From positions 2,714,895-2,778,894 of the forward strand of contig LNAC01000232.1 of the NCBI GenBank assembly GCA_002007465.1: a stretch of 64,000 bases of DNA, in the 5' to 3' direction. The translations under genes and the position numbers were made by a program. The notes below the pieces were generated by a model. That model saw only the letters and a program-made list of their open reading frames with translations. It was not told where the DNA came from and searched no databases. Positions 47,809 through 60,073 of the stretch are shown piece after piece. How positions within the stretch are numbered: the stretch's first letter is position 1; each line of letters begins with the position of its first letter. Source of the stretch: Ailurus styani. Taxonomy: Eukaryota; Chordata; Mammalia; Carnivora; Ailuridae.

Positions 47809-48659
47809 GGGTCCCCGTGAACCCTCTCCTTCACCTCGGGCCCAGCGCCGCGGTCCCAGGCCTATTTACCTTCCTGGCAGAAAGTCCCTCCCTCCAAATT
47901 ATTCGTGGGTTAGAAATCAGCGCGGCCTGGCCAGGACTGGAGCCATTGTAATATAATTGGGTTTTAGGTATGCTTGTGTTTGTGCTAGCATTTGCAGAGA
48001 TGGCAGCAAGCCCCGGAAATGCCAAAAATATGAATGTGACTTTTGTACTGCTCAAGCAGACTGGTGATAACTGGTAGGGAAACTCTGGACTGTGGGGGAA
48101 GCGGGGGAACCCTGGGATAAGTGGAGGAGCCAGGGCTCTGGCAGTGGGCAGACTGGAGTGTGAGGGGGAAGAGTCACTGGAGTCTGGGAGAAGGGTCACC
48201 CAGTCCCACCTCGGGGCACTTGGAGGAAGAACGGGGGTGGGAGGGGCCGCCTCAGGTGGGCATTTCCCTGGACTGACTTTGCCTGTCTACATCTTGTCTC
48301 TGTCTTCACTGGAGGCCTGAGCTCCTCGAACAGAAAAAAAAAAAAACTTTGGTGAGATGAGGGCCAGTGGTCAGAGCTATTTTGTTGCTGACTGGGGGCT
48401 TGCAGCCTGGGAAGGAGACGTCCTTTGGCTCCCTGTCAACCAGGACATGGTGCGAGTCCGGGTAGAGCGTGGACCGCTTTCACGCCTGTGTCCCTGGGGC
48501 CCCACCCAGGCCCGGGCCCAGCAGAGGCGCCTCGGGAATGCTGTGGAATTGGGTAGATTGGTGGGCAGATGAGCGGAAGGATGAATAAAGGCGTCGATGC
48601 TGGGGGCCCCGGATGTGGAAGCTGTAGTTGAGGTGCTACTTTAGAGTCCATATAGGACT

Positions 48660-48760
48660 GGGATATGGTCTTATCTCAGCCACTCACGAGCCATGTGACA
48701 CCGAGCACATTATATAACCTGTCTGTGCCTCAGTTTCCTCATCTGGGAGGAGACTGTTGC
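48660..48760 (+). repeat. MIR fragment, sense
   Basis: GAGCCATGTGACACCGAGC...TGTGCCTCAGTTTCCTCATC is a clear MIR core. Confidence 0.8.
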
Positions 48761-50133
48761 TCCCGCCTCCACCCCAGTGACTTCCTTCCTTCAGAGTCCT
48801 CCAACCTGCGTGGTCCCCAGCAACCCCACTTGCTGCTCTTCTGCTCTCCCATGCCATTCCACCTCCTCTCGCAAGCCGACTATATTCCAGATCTATGTAT
48901 GCTCCACTTACGAGTAGACAGCTCCCCAGGGAAACCTGAGGAGTATTTTCTTGATCCCCATCCTTCCAGAGGAGTTTCCCTCAGAGGAGTCACTCACCTT
49001 GATCTTCACCCCATTGTCCGTCTTCCTCTGTGCCTCACCCAGGGTAGTCAAAGTTTGCCGGAGGAGGCAAAGCTGAGGCAGGTGGGGCCACAGCCTCGGG
49101 GGGTATAGAAGGGCCTGGTGCCGAGGCCAGGAGGCCCCATGGGCCAGCACAGGGAGGAAGAGAGTGGAGGGAAGGGTCAGATTGGGAAGAGGAGAGACAT
49201 CCTCAGCCTGAGCCCAGTGTGGTGCAGGCCTGGTGTGAGCGTGGCCTGACTCTGCAGAGCCAGCCCGAGCAGAAGAGCCAGTTGGGACGATGGCCCGTCA
49301 GGTATAGAGGAAGGCCTGGGAGGGTAGGGCTTGTGCCAGCTGCACGGTGGAGCCAGGCCATCGCGGACCTCAAAGCATGAAGTGACAAGGCGTCAGACTA
49401 GAGCAGCGACGTGGGACACCTGGGAGGTGACCCGGAGAAGAGGTTTCTCAGAGGAAGTTGTGAAGAACTCAGTGGCTGAATGAGGTCAGCAGGACAGGGG
49501 TTTGGAGCTTCTGGCTTGAGAAGCTGTGGAGACTGCTGATGGAAACGGGACCTGAGAGCCCCTTTTCCAGCTGTAAAATGAGAGAGGGCGGTGCACAGTC
49601 TCCGACTTCTCCAGCTCAGACATTCTTGGATGTACCTTCAGGGGCACTTCCAGATTCCAGACAAGGCTTGTACTCCAAATCCAAACAGATTCCGTTTGTC
49701 CTACCAAGTCGGGAGTGAGGGGGAGCATGGGAGCCCGGCGGGGCCCGGAGGACGTCGGTTCCGCTCTCGACCAGCCGCGCGCTTCTCTGGTGTCCCTTCC
49801 TGCGCCGCAGCACGTGGGAGGCCCAGCTGCCCGGCCCATAGCCCTTCTGGGGACTGGCACTGCTCTCTTTCCGGGTGTCCCTGCCTTGGTTCCCCATCCT
49901 CCTCTGACCCCCTTCCTCCCCTGCCCTGGTCCCTGCGGGATCGCGGGGAGGTGGGGGGTGGGGGCGCGTGGAGAGCGCTGGTCTGGGACAGGCTTCCAGC
50001 ACTGCCCTCTGTCCCTAGAACAGGCTCGCAGCTCCTCCGTGGCCAGAAGAAAGATCCGTGGCTTGGCAGTTGGTAAAAAAAGACCATATATTAAAAAATA
50101 ATAACAAACGCTTGTCTTGTGCCTTCTTCCCAG

Positions 50134-50202
50134 ATTCTGTTAACTGAAGAGTTTGTAGAGAAAATGTTGGAGGACTTGGAAGATTTGACTTCTCCAGAGG
50201 AA
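50134..50202 (+). CDS. SUFU: SUFU exon 11 (codons 433-455)
   Basis: 69 bp, equal to human c.1297-1365. The acceptor is GCCTTCTTCCCAG and the donor GAA|GTAAGC. Phase 0 at both ends, reading ILLTEEFVEKMLEDLEDLTS and PEE. It is part of the C-terminal lobe and identical to human as I recall it. Because it is symmetrical and 23 codons long, skipping it would keep the frame to the stop in exon 12. Confidence 0.97.
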
Positions 50203-52563
50203 GTAAGCCTGTTTCGTTCTAACAGTGGCTTCCAGTCTCCAGGAGCCCATGTGTGTCTTTCGGTCTGTCAGTCTCTGAGGTGTGGGGATGGGCTGGAGAG
50301 GAGACCCTGCAGATGTTAAACAGCTTTGTTTCTGGTTCCCCGGCCAGCCCCCCTCAGCCGTCATAAGGACACCTGGCCAGTTGTCTGAATTGGCAGCTCC
50401 CAAGAACCTCACTGAAGAGGCAGCCAGGGCCTTCAGGCTAGTAGTTCTTCCCCAGCCCCTGCTGTTTCCCTGGCAGGTTCTGAACAGAAAGCCCATGCCT
50501 GCTGCCAGAGAACATTCCACTGGGGAGTTCTGGTGGGCAGTAAGGGACTCCTGCTCTCGCCTCAGGCCACCCAGGAGTCGGTCTCCTTCCTCGCTTCTCC
50601 AGCCATGAGCTCTGTCCTCTTGGTCCACCTCTTCTAGCCGGAGGAGCTGGCCGGCCAGGTGGGGGCTTGTGCCTCCCTTGGCTACTCATGTGGGGTACAA
50701 GAATGGAGCCCGTAATCCCCTTTGTTTTTCTTCCTTGTTCCTGGCATCCTCATTTGCAGGGACTTACCTCATCCTGGAAAGTCCCTTCCCCTCCCCCGGC
50801 CTCCTACGAAGCAGCACCCCAGTGGGATCTGAGCCTTCCTGGCCTCAATGCCCCCGTAGGTTAGTGGAACATTAGCAACCTCGCCAGGCCTCTGGAGAGC
50901 TCTTCTGCCCCCCGCCCCCTGCCTGTGGCAGAGACAGACCCCTCCATCACCCTTTCTGCCAGGAAGCGTGTTTCGGGGAGAGCTCCTTCACCTCCCAGGG
51001 GCCAGCCTTTCAAGCCAGAGGGAGGCCACGTAGGAGCTAGCTTTCAGCCAGGCCTGGAGCGTCCAGCTGCCAGGGCTCCCCGGGCCGCCTCAGCCGGGGT
51101 ACGGTGGCCTCCGACACCCACCCGGTGGAGGAGAGCACACAGGGCGAGCCACTCCTGTCCGGGTCTCCAGGTGGACGGCAGCTCCTCAGAGCCTGAGGTC
51201 ACCTCTGTCCTCTGGGATGTGGCTTGAGAAGTTAACTCACTGATACATATTCCAGAGCCACCAAGTCCCTGCTCTGTGCCAGCCAATCAACCCCCGCGAG
51301 TCACTGGTCCCTGAGGCCTGGCTCCTGTTCAGTCAGTCCGGAGCCAACTGCCCAGAAGTGCTTCCGGAGAAGCCGCGTCGCCCTGGGACGGGTGCTGCGC
51401 CAGGCCGCTGCTTTGAGCTTGGGTGTTGAGGAGGTAGGAGGGGGACAGTCCAGGCAGGAGGGACAGGAGCCAGGGGGAGCTTAGGAAAGTAGGTCACTAA
51501 AAACGACTTTTTTTTTCTTCTCTGTCCAGAGGCTGTCCCCACACCCACCCACTCTCCACTGTGGTCCTGGCTTGGATAAGTCTCCCATCAGAGGGAGGGA
51601 GTGGGGGCCAGCGGGAAGTATCAGGCCTGTTCACTTCCAGCCCCGGCTCTCGGCAGGCCAAGGGCCCTGTCCTTCCCCCCTTCCCAGCCTGGCCTGACTT
51701 CTCACCTAGCGCCGGGACAGTAGGAGTCATAAAAGGCAGTGAGCATCTAGTGCGCACACCAGCTGTGTGCCAGAGGAGGTCAGATCCGTCAGCCTCTGTC
51801 CCCCACCCCAGACAGAAGCCCGAGACACAGGACTGGCAGCAGATCGGTGATCCCTGAACGGGGAGGGGGTGGGGGGAGAGCCTGGCTCTCCTTGGCCCCC
51901 ACCGGCGGCCCGCTCGGGGTGGTAACGCTGGGAAACAGATGAGCTTGAACAAAGTGGAGCGTGATGGGGAGGCACCAAGCCCAAGAAATCACCTCCAGCC
52001 ACCCTTGTCCTGCTCCTCTCCTCCTACTGAGGCCAAGCCAGCGCCTCCTTCCCTTTGGACCCTTTGGCAAAGGCCACAGAGGGCGGGTTCTGGGGTCCTT
52101 CTGCACCAGCCCCTGCAAGCGAAGCCGTGGCCGGGATGGGACCACAGAGTTCCAGACCTCAAGCCACTTCCCTGTAGCATCTGCACCCTCCCCCCTGTCC
52201 CCCACCCCCCAGCCCCAGGGCCTCAGGGAGCAGATTCCTCACATGCTTGTGGCCGGAGGCAGAACCAAGGAAGTGAGCTGGAGGGAGGTCAGCACAGTCA
52301 AGAAAGAGTTAGAAAACATGCCTCCTCCAGCCCCAGTTAATTATTGGCAGGGCAAAGGGAAAGAAGGGGTCACCGAGCTCCCGCAGCTCAACGTCAACCA
52401 CCCACCTGGGACTAGCATTTGCAACCGGTGGCCTCTTGTGCCCCCAGCACCTGGGGGACAGGGCGCAGGCAAGGGTCCGGGGCTCTCTCCAGGCGGTTGG
52501 GACCGAAGGCAGGGAGTGGTGCTAACTGCCTGCGCTCTGGCTCTGTGCTTGCTCCCTCCGCAG
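50203..52563 (+). other. SUFU: SUFU intron 11
   Basis: 2.36 kb with no SINE and nothing else that I recognise. The reading frame of exon 12 happens to stay open upstream for several hundred bases; I take this to be chance in GC-rich sequence. Confidence 0.9.
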
Positions 52564-52653
52564 TTCAAACTTCCCAAAGAGTACAGCTGGCCTGAGAAGA
52601 AGCTGAAAGTCTCCATTCTGCCCGACGTGGTGTTTGACAGTCCGCTGCACTAG
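52564..52653 (+). CDS. SUFU: SUFU exon 12, coding part (codons 456-484 and stop)
   Basis: The acceptor is GCTCCCTCCGCAG. The frame reads FKLPKEYSWPEKKLKVSILP and DVVFDSPLH, then TAG at 52651-52653. The total length predicted from the codon numbering is 484 residues, the same as human. The exon continues into the 3' UTR. With exons 4-12 all intact and in phase, the gene shows no sign of damage within this window. Confidence 0.98.
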   Translation, partial: FKLPKEYSWPEKKLKVSILPDVVFDSPLH

Positions 52654-52742
52654 CCGGGGCTGGGCCCTGCAGGGGCCAAGGGCGAGCCCAGCGGCTCCCC
52701 GGGGACTTCCGGTGTAACAGCTGCGCAAACTCGATTCCCACA

Positions 52743-52748
52743 AATAAA
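52743..52748 (+). promoter_or_regulatory. Proximal poly(A) signal AATAAA
   Basis: Canonical hexamer 90 bases after the stop codon, followed by GTGTGAGG. Use would give a very short 3' UTR lacking both miR-214 seed matches and the SINE. Confidence 0.5.
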
Positions 52749-53238
52749 AGGACAAGTGTGAGGAGGACTGCGCAGCCCCCCACCCCCCGCCTCACCTGCA
52801 GCTCAGGGGCCTCACCCCCCAGCCGGCCAAGCCCCCCCGGGCTGGGAGTGGGCCAACACAAGCCTTCCCCTCCTGCTGCTGCCACAGGTCGTCGTGGTTG
52901 GAGATGTGACTCTGGACCTTGGATGTGCCCTTAGGTGGAGACAGGCCTCATTCTCCCCTCTCCCCTGCCACGCAAGCCGCAGGAGGGAGTGGAGTGGCCA
53001 CTGCGCGCACGGCTCGGCTCTCCCCTGGGTGACCTCTGCTAGGCCAGGTCCTCTGGCCACAGAACAATTCCTCCGATCGTGTTTGGTTTTCTTCCTCCTT
53101 ATTTTATTTTGCCGAAACCGGATGGTATTTTACTGGTCTTCAAAGATGTCCAGAAGCCGTGTATATAATGTTTTTTAAACAGAACTTTATTCCCAGATGA
53201 ACTTTCTCATTCTCTCAGACGAGGGTGTGGGCCCACCG

Positions 53239-53266
53239 CCCCCCCCCCCCCCCCCCCCCCCCCCCC
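53239..53266. repeat. Run of 28 C in the SUFU 3' UTR
   Basis: Uninterrupted C homopolymer, interrupted only upstream by CACCG. The minus strand is G28, with G-quadruplex potential. Exact length is likely uncertain in the assembly. Confidence 0.9.
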
Positions 53267-54408
53267 ACCAGAGAAGGTGCCGGGATTCCGTTCACCTGCC
53301 AGCCCAGGGCCCTGGAAAGCCAGCTTCACAGAGAGGCTGATTCCTTCCCGGCCGGGCCTGGTGGGCCTGGGGCATGGGGAGAGCTGGGCTGTGCCCCCAT
53401 GCTGCCTTCAGGCCGGTTTAGCCAGCTGGGGCCTGGAGGAGGTGCCGCTGGCTCTCAGGCAGACTCGGACCCTGGCAAAGTTCAAGGACCACCAGGGTCC
53501 CAGAGACTTGGTGCCCCCAGCCTCATCTGGGCCTTGTCCACCCAACCAGGCCTGCCTGGGAGAGGGTGAGGCCCAGCGCCTCGTAGACTGTCGCCACCTG
53601 CCACTCAGGGCCGAGGTCTCCAGCTCTTTGACCACTCCTGTCCCATTTCCTCCTCCCCTGGGCCTCCCAGCCTCCAGGCTGTAGGACTCTGGCATATTAA
53701 AAATGGAAAAATCAACCTCTCACCATGTCCTTCACTTTGATTTTGCAAGCACTGCACTCTGCCGCCCTCAGCCTCCCAGTGTCCATTTGTTCCTTGTCTT
53801 TCATTCCCCAACCTCCACGTCATTCCCTGTGCCTCTTTTCCTGCATCCTGGTCTCTCCCGGGCCTTTGCCCCACTACTGCGAATCTCCTGGTTTTCCTCC
53901 CAGAAACAGACCTATCTCTGGCCTGTGGGTTTGGGGTCCCTCTGGGGTTGTCTCCCACTCCTGACCTGGAATCAATAAGCCCCCTTGGTGCCCTCTCACC
54001 CCTGAGTCTAGGGACTGCTGTTTCAGGCCAAGTCCTTTGGGCTGTCAGGGGCCTCCCCGGCTGCACCCACACACACACACACACACACACGGGCACCACA
54101 ACAGTGCCTCAGGTGGCCCGTGGGGTCCAGGACCCTTCTGATGAGAGATTCAGCCGACGAGCTGCCTCCAGGGGTCATGAGGGCAGTGGCCGGGCGCTCC
54201 AGGGAGCAAGACTTGGACTTCAAGAGGCCACCAGGCCCTGGCCCTTCTCCGCACACACCCTCAGGCCTGCCCAGTTGACACCATCAAACTCAGAGCTTCC
54301 AGGGAGATCATACTGGGAGAGCGAGGCTCTGGGCCTCCACCAACCAAGACGGAAGCTCCTCGAGACCTGGTGTTGGCAGCAGCTGTGCCTTCTGCTCCAA
54401 GGACTTTT

Positions 54409-54617
54409 CTTTTTTTTCTTTTTTTTTTTTTTTTATTCATTTGACACAGAGAGAGAGATTACAAGTAGGCAGAGAGGCAGGCAGAGAGAGAGAGGAGAGA
54501 GGAGGAAGCAGGCTCCCTGCTGAGCACAGAGCCCGATGTGGGCCTCGATCCCAGGACCCTGGGATCATGACCTGAGCCGAAGGCAGCGGCTTCAACCCAC
54601 TGAGCCACCCAGGCGCC
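54409..54617 (-). repeat. Can-SINE, antisense, inside the SUFU 3' UTR
   Basis: Perfect 14-bp target duplication CTCCAAGGACTTTT at 54395-54408 and 54618-54631. The body is the long, mustelid-type form, and the copy looks young. It adds roughly 210 bases to the transcript. Confidence 0.95.
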
Positions 54618-55069
54618 CTCCAAGGACTTTTCCAAAAGGACATGTTCTGGCCGCCACCCACCACAGCATCCCTGCCTTTGAAGCGCTTGTCATCTAACGT
54701 TTCATGGCCAGAAAGGTGCCGTTAGCTTGTCTCCCTTCCGCGCCGCCCTGGCCCACCTTGCCACACATTCTTTCTTTCTGGGGACCTGCCTCTGCCTGCG
54801 TGGTTTGGGTGGTGGGGAGGATGGCGTCTTCTGAGCTAAGCTTTGTCAGTATGGGAGGCAGGTGGGAAGCAGGTGAGCTCTGAGACCGTGAGCCCATGAA
54901 GCCTGTGGCCCCTTCCTGGTCCGTCATGTCAGGAACCTCCTAGGTCTGGCTGGGGCCAGGCCTCCATCTCCTTTCCCTACAGTGCATTGGCTCTGGACGA
55001 GTCACAGAGCACCCACCATCTCTGACCAGGCCTTCCAGAGGTTTCCCTGGGAGGAGGCTCCCCACTGAG

Positions 55070-55170
55070 CTTCTGGCTGGTAAGAGGGGACGGTCACTGA
55101 GGACCAAGTGAGGCCAACCCCGTAGCGTGTCCGGCATAGCAGTTGGCACACAGTGGGTCCTCACTAAATG
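55070..55170 (+). repeat. MIR tail, sense
   Basis: GTGTCCGGCATAGCAGTTGGCACACAGTGG...CTCACTAAATG is the 3' end of MIR, within the 3' UTR. Confidence 0.65.
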
Positions 55171-55964
55171 TACCCTTCTTTCCCTCCTGGCAGCGCCCGG
55201 GGAGCCTGACCTAGTGAGCTGGGTCCTCCTCGTGGCTGCCTCTTCCTCGTGGCTTCCCTGTGGCTTGCCCAATCCTGCCCCCTCTCTCTAGGTCTCTCCA
55301 GGTGGCTCAAGCTTCTGGGAGGAAGGGGCTGCCCGTGAGAAACATGGTGGACTCTCGGACTCCTCAGGTCCAGCGCGGGCTGCTCGGGGACCCCAGACCC
55401 AGCTGTCAATCTGAGGGGGCAGAGCCGCTCGTGCAAGGTCTCAGGTCTGGCCAGGGAAGCGGTGCCTCTTCCTGCCCTTCTCTTCCTCTTCCGAAGGCAA
55501 GGCTTCGGGGCAGGGACTAGGAAGCCTTGGGGAGAGTCTAAAGGGCTAGAGCATTTTTAAAAATGCACACAGGGTCTTGGGACTGGGTTTTGAGATTGAG
55601 TTGAAAGCAGGGAAAAAACCCCAAAGGTTGGTGCCCCTATGGGGCAGACCAGTAGAGAATTCCCTTGACTGTATTTTTTTATCCAGTTGTCTTTCCTCTC
55701 TGGCTTCTGGGTCCTCCGTGCCGGGTGGGGTGCCTGGGTCCCTGTTACAAGTCAGGAGCCCTGTAGAGAGAGCCCTCCTTTTGTACAAGTACCTGAATGC
55801 TGCAATGAGCAGACTTTTGTAAGATTTTATATTAGTTTCTAATGTTGACCGCGACTCGGTTCCCGGGGGCTGCAGCCAGCCCGGGACTTTTGTAAGAATT
55901 TTTGGGTGACTCACTTAGATGTCGTTTACTTCTTACTCCCTCTTCCTCTGTGTAATCTAAGTGC

Positions 55965-55970
55965 ATTAAA
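55965..55970 (+). promoter_or_regulatory. Distal poly(A) signal ATTAAA of SUFU
   Basis: ATTAAA followed about 20 bases later by a T/G-rich stretch (TTGTGCTCCTTTTGGGATG), a good downstream element. Sequence character changes to GC-rich intergenic DNA right after. Confidence 0.75.
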
Positions 55971-58274
55971 CATATTTGCAGAAGTGCCTGGATCTTGTGC
56001 TCCTTTTGGGATGTCTGGAGTAGGGGAGAGGCCAGCCCTGGGCCCTGGCAGAGGGCTGGGTTGGACTCAGCCACTGAGAAGGAGCCAGGATGGGGGAAGG
56101 CCCCCCAAGACTCTTTTTGGGCGTGGAGGGGGTGTCAAGGAGCAGGGTCACGCAGCTGGTGACTCTAGAGTCATGCAGAAATGACTTTGCAGGCTCTCTT
56201 TCCCTGGTCTTGAATTCCTCTAAGGTCATGGGGGTAGGGGGTAGGAGCAAGAAACAGGTCTGGGAAGATGAGTGGGTGGGTCAAGGCCCTCTTTCTTCCT
56301 CTTCTGCTCTCCTCTCACCAAAAAGCCCTTTCCCCTTGGGAAGGCGGGCCTTCCTTCCCTCTGATTTAGTGTTCTCGTGTCCCAGCTCGGGTCAGAAGAT
56401 GGGCACTCCCCTCACCATCTCAGTTCAACCTCCCGGGATGGACGGGTGCCTCAGAACCATCACACCCACTGGGTGACCCAGAAGGCAGCCCTCCCTTCCT
56501 GTGAGCCCCTCTGGGCCCGGCCTTGGTGAGGAGGCTGTGGAGCTCTCTTCCCTGGACGGCCAGCCCCTATCTCTCCAGGGCGAGGCATATTGCACAACAG
56601 AGCCCACTCCCCGTGGGGAGACGGCGACAGCCTGGGACCTTAGAGGCAGGCAGGAGGGGGTCCACACCCAGACAGGCTTCCCAGAACCTGCAGGGCTGCT
56701 CTAAACCTTCCCACGTTCTTCCCCTTCCTGCTGGGCCTGGTTGTCTGTCTCAGAGAAGAGGGGGGCCGTGTCCCCTGGTCCTCGGGTTGGAGCTGTAGCA
56801 CCCAAGGTGTTCTGCTGGGCTAGTGGCAGAAGTCCTGGAGGGATCACAAGAAGGGGGCGGGGTGTGTCAGCTCTTGGGAAGGGACTCTGTCCTCTGAGAG
56901 CCAGCTACATCTGGGGGACTTTCCCCAGTACTCCTTCCCCTGTGACCTCCTGCTGAACTGTGTGGCTGGCCCTTGGAGCGGTGGGGCAGGTCCTGTCTGG
57001 GGCCCTCAGTCACTCTGGCAGTCAGAGCAAGGGCGCTGGGAGGGCACTGACAATCACAGGGTGGCCCAGGCCACACCCCTTCCCCTTTCCTTTTCTCCTT
57101 GGAGATTGGGGGGCAGGGTGGAGGGAAGGGCTGATTATCTAATCCTCCTCATCTGACCAGCCTAGAGGGACCCCGGGTCAGAGTGGAGTTCCTGCCCCAG
57201 AGAGCACAGAAGAGGAAGATCCCGGGTTTAGGTGGTTCCAGAAGACAGGAGTAGGCTGAGATCCTTTCTGGAAAGAGGCTCCTGGGCCTAGAGCAGAGAC
57301 CGCACCCTAGATTTAGGGAGGGGAGGAATCTGCCGTGTGATCTGTAATGTTACCTCCAAAAGGCCTGTACATTCCTCCAGGCATCTGCTCTGCCCCATGT
57401 GGGGAGGGAGGATGTCAGGGGCCCTGGGTGAGGGGGACCCACAGGCTCCAGAGCCACGGGGCGAGGGAGCCTAAGAGATTTACCAAACTGGCCTAACCAG
57501 AGGGAGAATGCAGCGGGAAGTGAGTCAACCCAGGCTGTCAGGCACTGAGGCTGCAGCTGGAGGTGGTGGGGAGGCCGGGGTGGGGGTGCAGAGGGCTGTG
57601 CTGGGCAGGAGAAGGGAGAGATTTGTCCCAGGACTGCAGGGCGGGCGGGTCAGGATGTGGTCTGGGAGGGGCAACCATCTCCAGGCCCCTTCTGTGGGGG
57701 CACCGTGGGGACTGACGCAGTCCCCTCCTCTCCTCCTTACCGCGGGGAAGTGTTTGGGAGAGAGCTGAGGCCAGGATGGGAGGAAGGGGCAGGATGCCTG
57801 CTGGTGGGTGTCCATGGTCTGTGTTCATTCACTCCTTCTTTCAACAAACACATGCGAAGCGCTCTGCTATAGGCTGGGAGACCGGACACAGGCCTGGCCT
57901 TAAGGAGTGTGTCCTGCGGTGGGGAAAACAGACAAGGAAACAACTACAAGGAAGAACCACAAAGGAGAAAGGCAGTCAGCTGCTTTCGGTCCTACCCTAA
58001 CACCACCACTTCTCAGTGTGACTTCAGACGGGTTTTTTCACCTGCAAATAGATACTCACTTCACAGAGTTTTTGCAAGGATTATATGAGATAATACACAT
58101 GAGACACCTGGCACATAGTAATTGCGCAGAGTTAACCCTTTATTAAAGGGCTCGGCTAGGGTACAGACATAGAAAAGTTACCCAACCCAGTCTGGGGAGA
58201 TAAAAAAGGCTTCCTGAAAGAAGTGACATCTAAGTCAAAACTGAAGGATGCTTAAGGATGAAGGACAAAAGAGG

Positions 58275-58491
58275 AGTTTTCTTTTCTTTTTTTTTTTTAA
58301 GGTTTTATTTATTTATTTATTTATTTGACAGAGAGTGAGATCACAAGTAGGCAGAGAGGCAGGCAGAGAGAGAGGAGGAAGCAGGCTCCCCACTGAGCTG
58401 GGAGCCCGATGCGGGCCTCGATCCCAGGACCCTGAGATCATGACCTGAGCCGAAGGCAGAGGCTTTAACCCACAGAGCCACCCAGGCACCC
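58275..58491 (-). repeat. Can-SINE, antisense
   Basis: T-rich start, ATTTGACAGAGAGTGAGATC, ending CCACCCAGGCACCC. Confidence 0.93.
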
Positions 58492-59294
58492 ACGGGGGGT
58501 TTTATTTTCAAGAACCCTCCAGGCAGACAGAACAAGGGCAAAAACCCCAAAACTCTTCTTGGGATTTGGAGAGCTCAAATTGCTTAAGGTTCATGTCATC
58601 ATGCTTTCATTTGAGGACCATTCCCTTGACTTTTGGATGGAGAACATTCTGAAAGAGAGCAAGATTGGAGGCAAGGACCAGGCAGGCCTGGATTAAGGTA
58701 AAAGAGAATGGAATTCATTCATTGATTCAACAAATATTTATTGAGCACCTACTATGTGCTAGGTCCCATTCTAGGCACCGGAGATACATTATTAAAGAAA
58801 ATTCTTCCTTTCACAGATCTTATATTTTAGTGATGGGAGATAGATAATATTTGTTTAGAACAGAATACATAGTACATGGATATAGGTGCTGTGGAGAAAA
58901 AATAAAGCAGAGGAGGAGAGATAGGGCTGGGGTGGGGTGTGTTTGTAAAAAGGGGGTCAGGGAAGGCCTCGCTGCATAGGCGACATTTGAGCAAAGGAAC
59001 TCAATGACAGGAAGAAGTGTGCAGTAGGGACATCAGGAGGAAGAATGGCCCAGGCAATGTGAAGAGCACTGCAAAGACCCTGGGGTTAGGGGAGACACAC
59101 CAGGTGTATCAGAGGAACAAAAGAGGAAGCCTGTGTGGCTGGAGCAGAATAAGGGAAGGGGAATAACAGGAGATTACTTGTACAAGGGGGCAGCTAGTGT
59201 AGGACCTTGCAGGCAACTATGAAACTTTTTATTCTGGTTGAAGTGGGAAGACATTAGGAGATTTTGAGCAGAAAAGTGACACAATCTGACATAT

Positions 59295-59491
59295 ATATTT
59301 TTTTAAGATTTATTTATTTTAGAGAGAAAGAGAGAGAGTGAACAGGGGGAGGGGCAGAGGGAGAGAATCTCAGGCAGATTCCCTGCTGAGCAGGGAGCCC
59401 CACGGGGGCTCTTGATCCCATGACCCTGAGATCATGGCCTGAGCTGAAATCAAGAGTCGGACACTTACCCAACTGAGTCACCCAGGCGCCC
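59295..59491 (-). repeat. Can-SINE, antisense
   Basis: Flanked by a target duplication CACAATCTGACATAT / CACAGTCTGACATAT. Ends GTCACCCAGGCGCCCC. Confidence 0.93.
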
Positions 59492-59848
59492 CACAGTCTG
59501 ACATATTTTTAAAAGATTTCTCTGGCTACTGTGTTGAGAATTGACTCTGGGAGGTTAAGGGCAGAAGCAGAGACACTGGTTAGGATCTACAGAAATAATC
59601 CAGCCTAGAGATTATGACGAAGTACTGGACATGTGAAGAAGTAGTCATGATTTGCTAAAGGATTGGCTATGGGATGTTCACTGAGAAGTGGACAACTTCA
59701 AAGGAATAGGGGTAGGGGTGTGTGCAGAAATTACTATAGTTTTAGACATGTTGACTTTGAGATATTCATTGTACCTCCAGGTGAAGAGGTTAAGTGAGCA
59801 ACTAGTATACAAGTGGGTGATCTGAGAGATATTTAAGAGAAGGATCCA

Positions 59849-60073
59849 TAGGGACGCCTGGGTGTCTCAATTAGTTGAGTGTCCGACTCTTGGTCTCAAC
59901 TCAGGTCATCATATTGGCGTCCTGAGATGGAATTGAATCTTGGTGATGAGCGGGGAGTCTGTTGTAAGATTCTCTCCCTCTGCCTCTCCCCTGGCTTGTG
60001 CTTGCAGGCATGTTCTTTCTCTCTCTCAGTAAATAAATAAATCTTTAATTAAAGAGAGAGAGAGAGAGAGAGA
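59849..60073 (+). repeat. Can-SINE followed by (GA)n
   Basis: Starts GGGACGCCTGGGTGTCTCAA, ends AAATAAATAAATCTTTAATT, then GA repeats to 60073. Confidence 0.9.

Larger units (their letters stand above)
41281..50133 (+). other. SUFU: SUFU intron 10
   Basis: 8.85 kb, mostly GC-rich single-copy sequence. Contains a GT/GA microsatellite, an AT-rich island at 42400-42600, a block with an AATAAA and a TCF/LEF-type ATCAAAGG at 43255-43320, an antisense SINE with an unresolved base, a GLI motif at 47800, and a MIR at 48660. I found no exon in it. Confidence 0.88.
52654..55990 (+). other. SUFU: SUFU 3' UTR
   Basis: From the stop codon to just past the ATTAAA signal, about 3.3 kb, in line with the long human SUFU 3' UTR. 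It contains an early AATAAA (52743), a run of 28 C (53239-53266), a (CA)n stretch near 54068-54090, an antisense Can-SINE (54409-54617), a MIR tail (55070-55170) and two miR-214 seed matches (52872-52878 and 54516-54523). The end is inferred from the poly(A) signal and the T/G-rich sequence that follows. Confidence 0.8.

Noticed and set aside
51961..52653. Long ORF that ends at the SUFU stop codon
   Set aside because: Only its last 30 codons are exon 12; the part before the CAG acceptor at 52561-52563 is intron 11.
53948..54523. 191-codon ORF in the SUFU 3' UTR
   Set aside because: Runs through a CA repeat and the T-rich tail of a SINE (His-Thr and Phe runs); not a protein gene.
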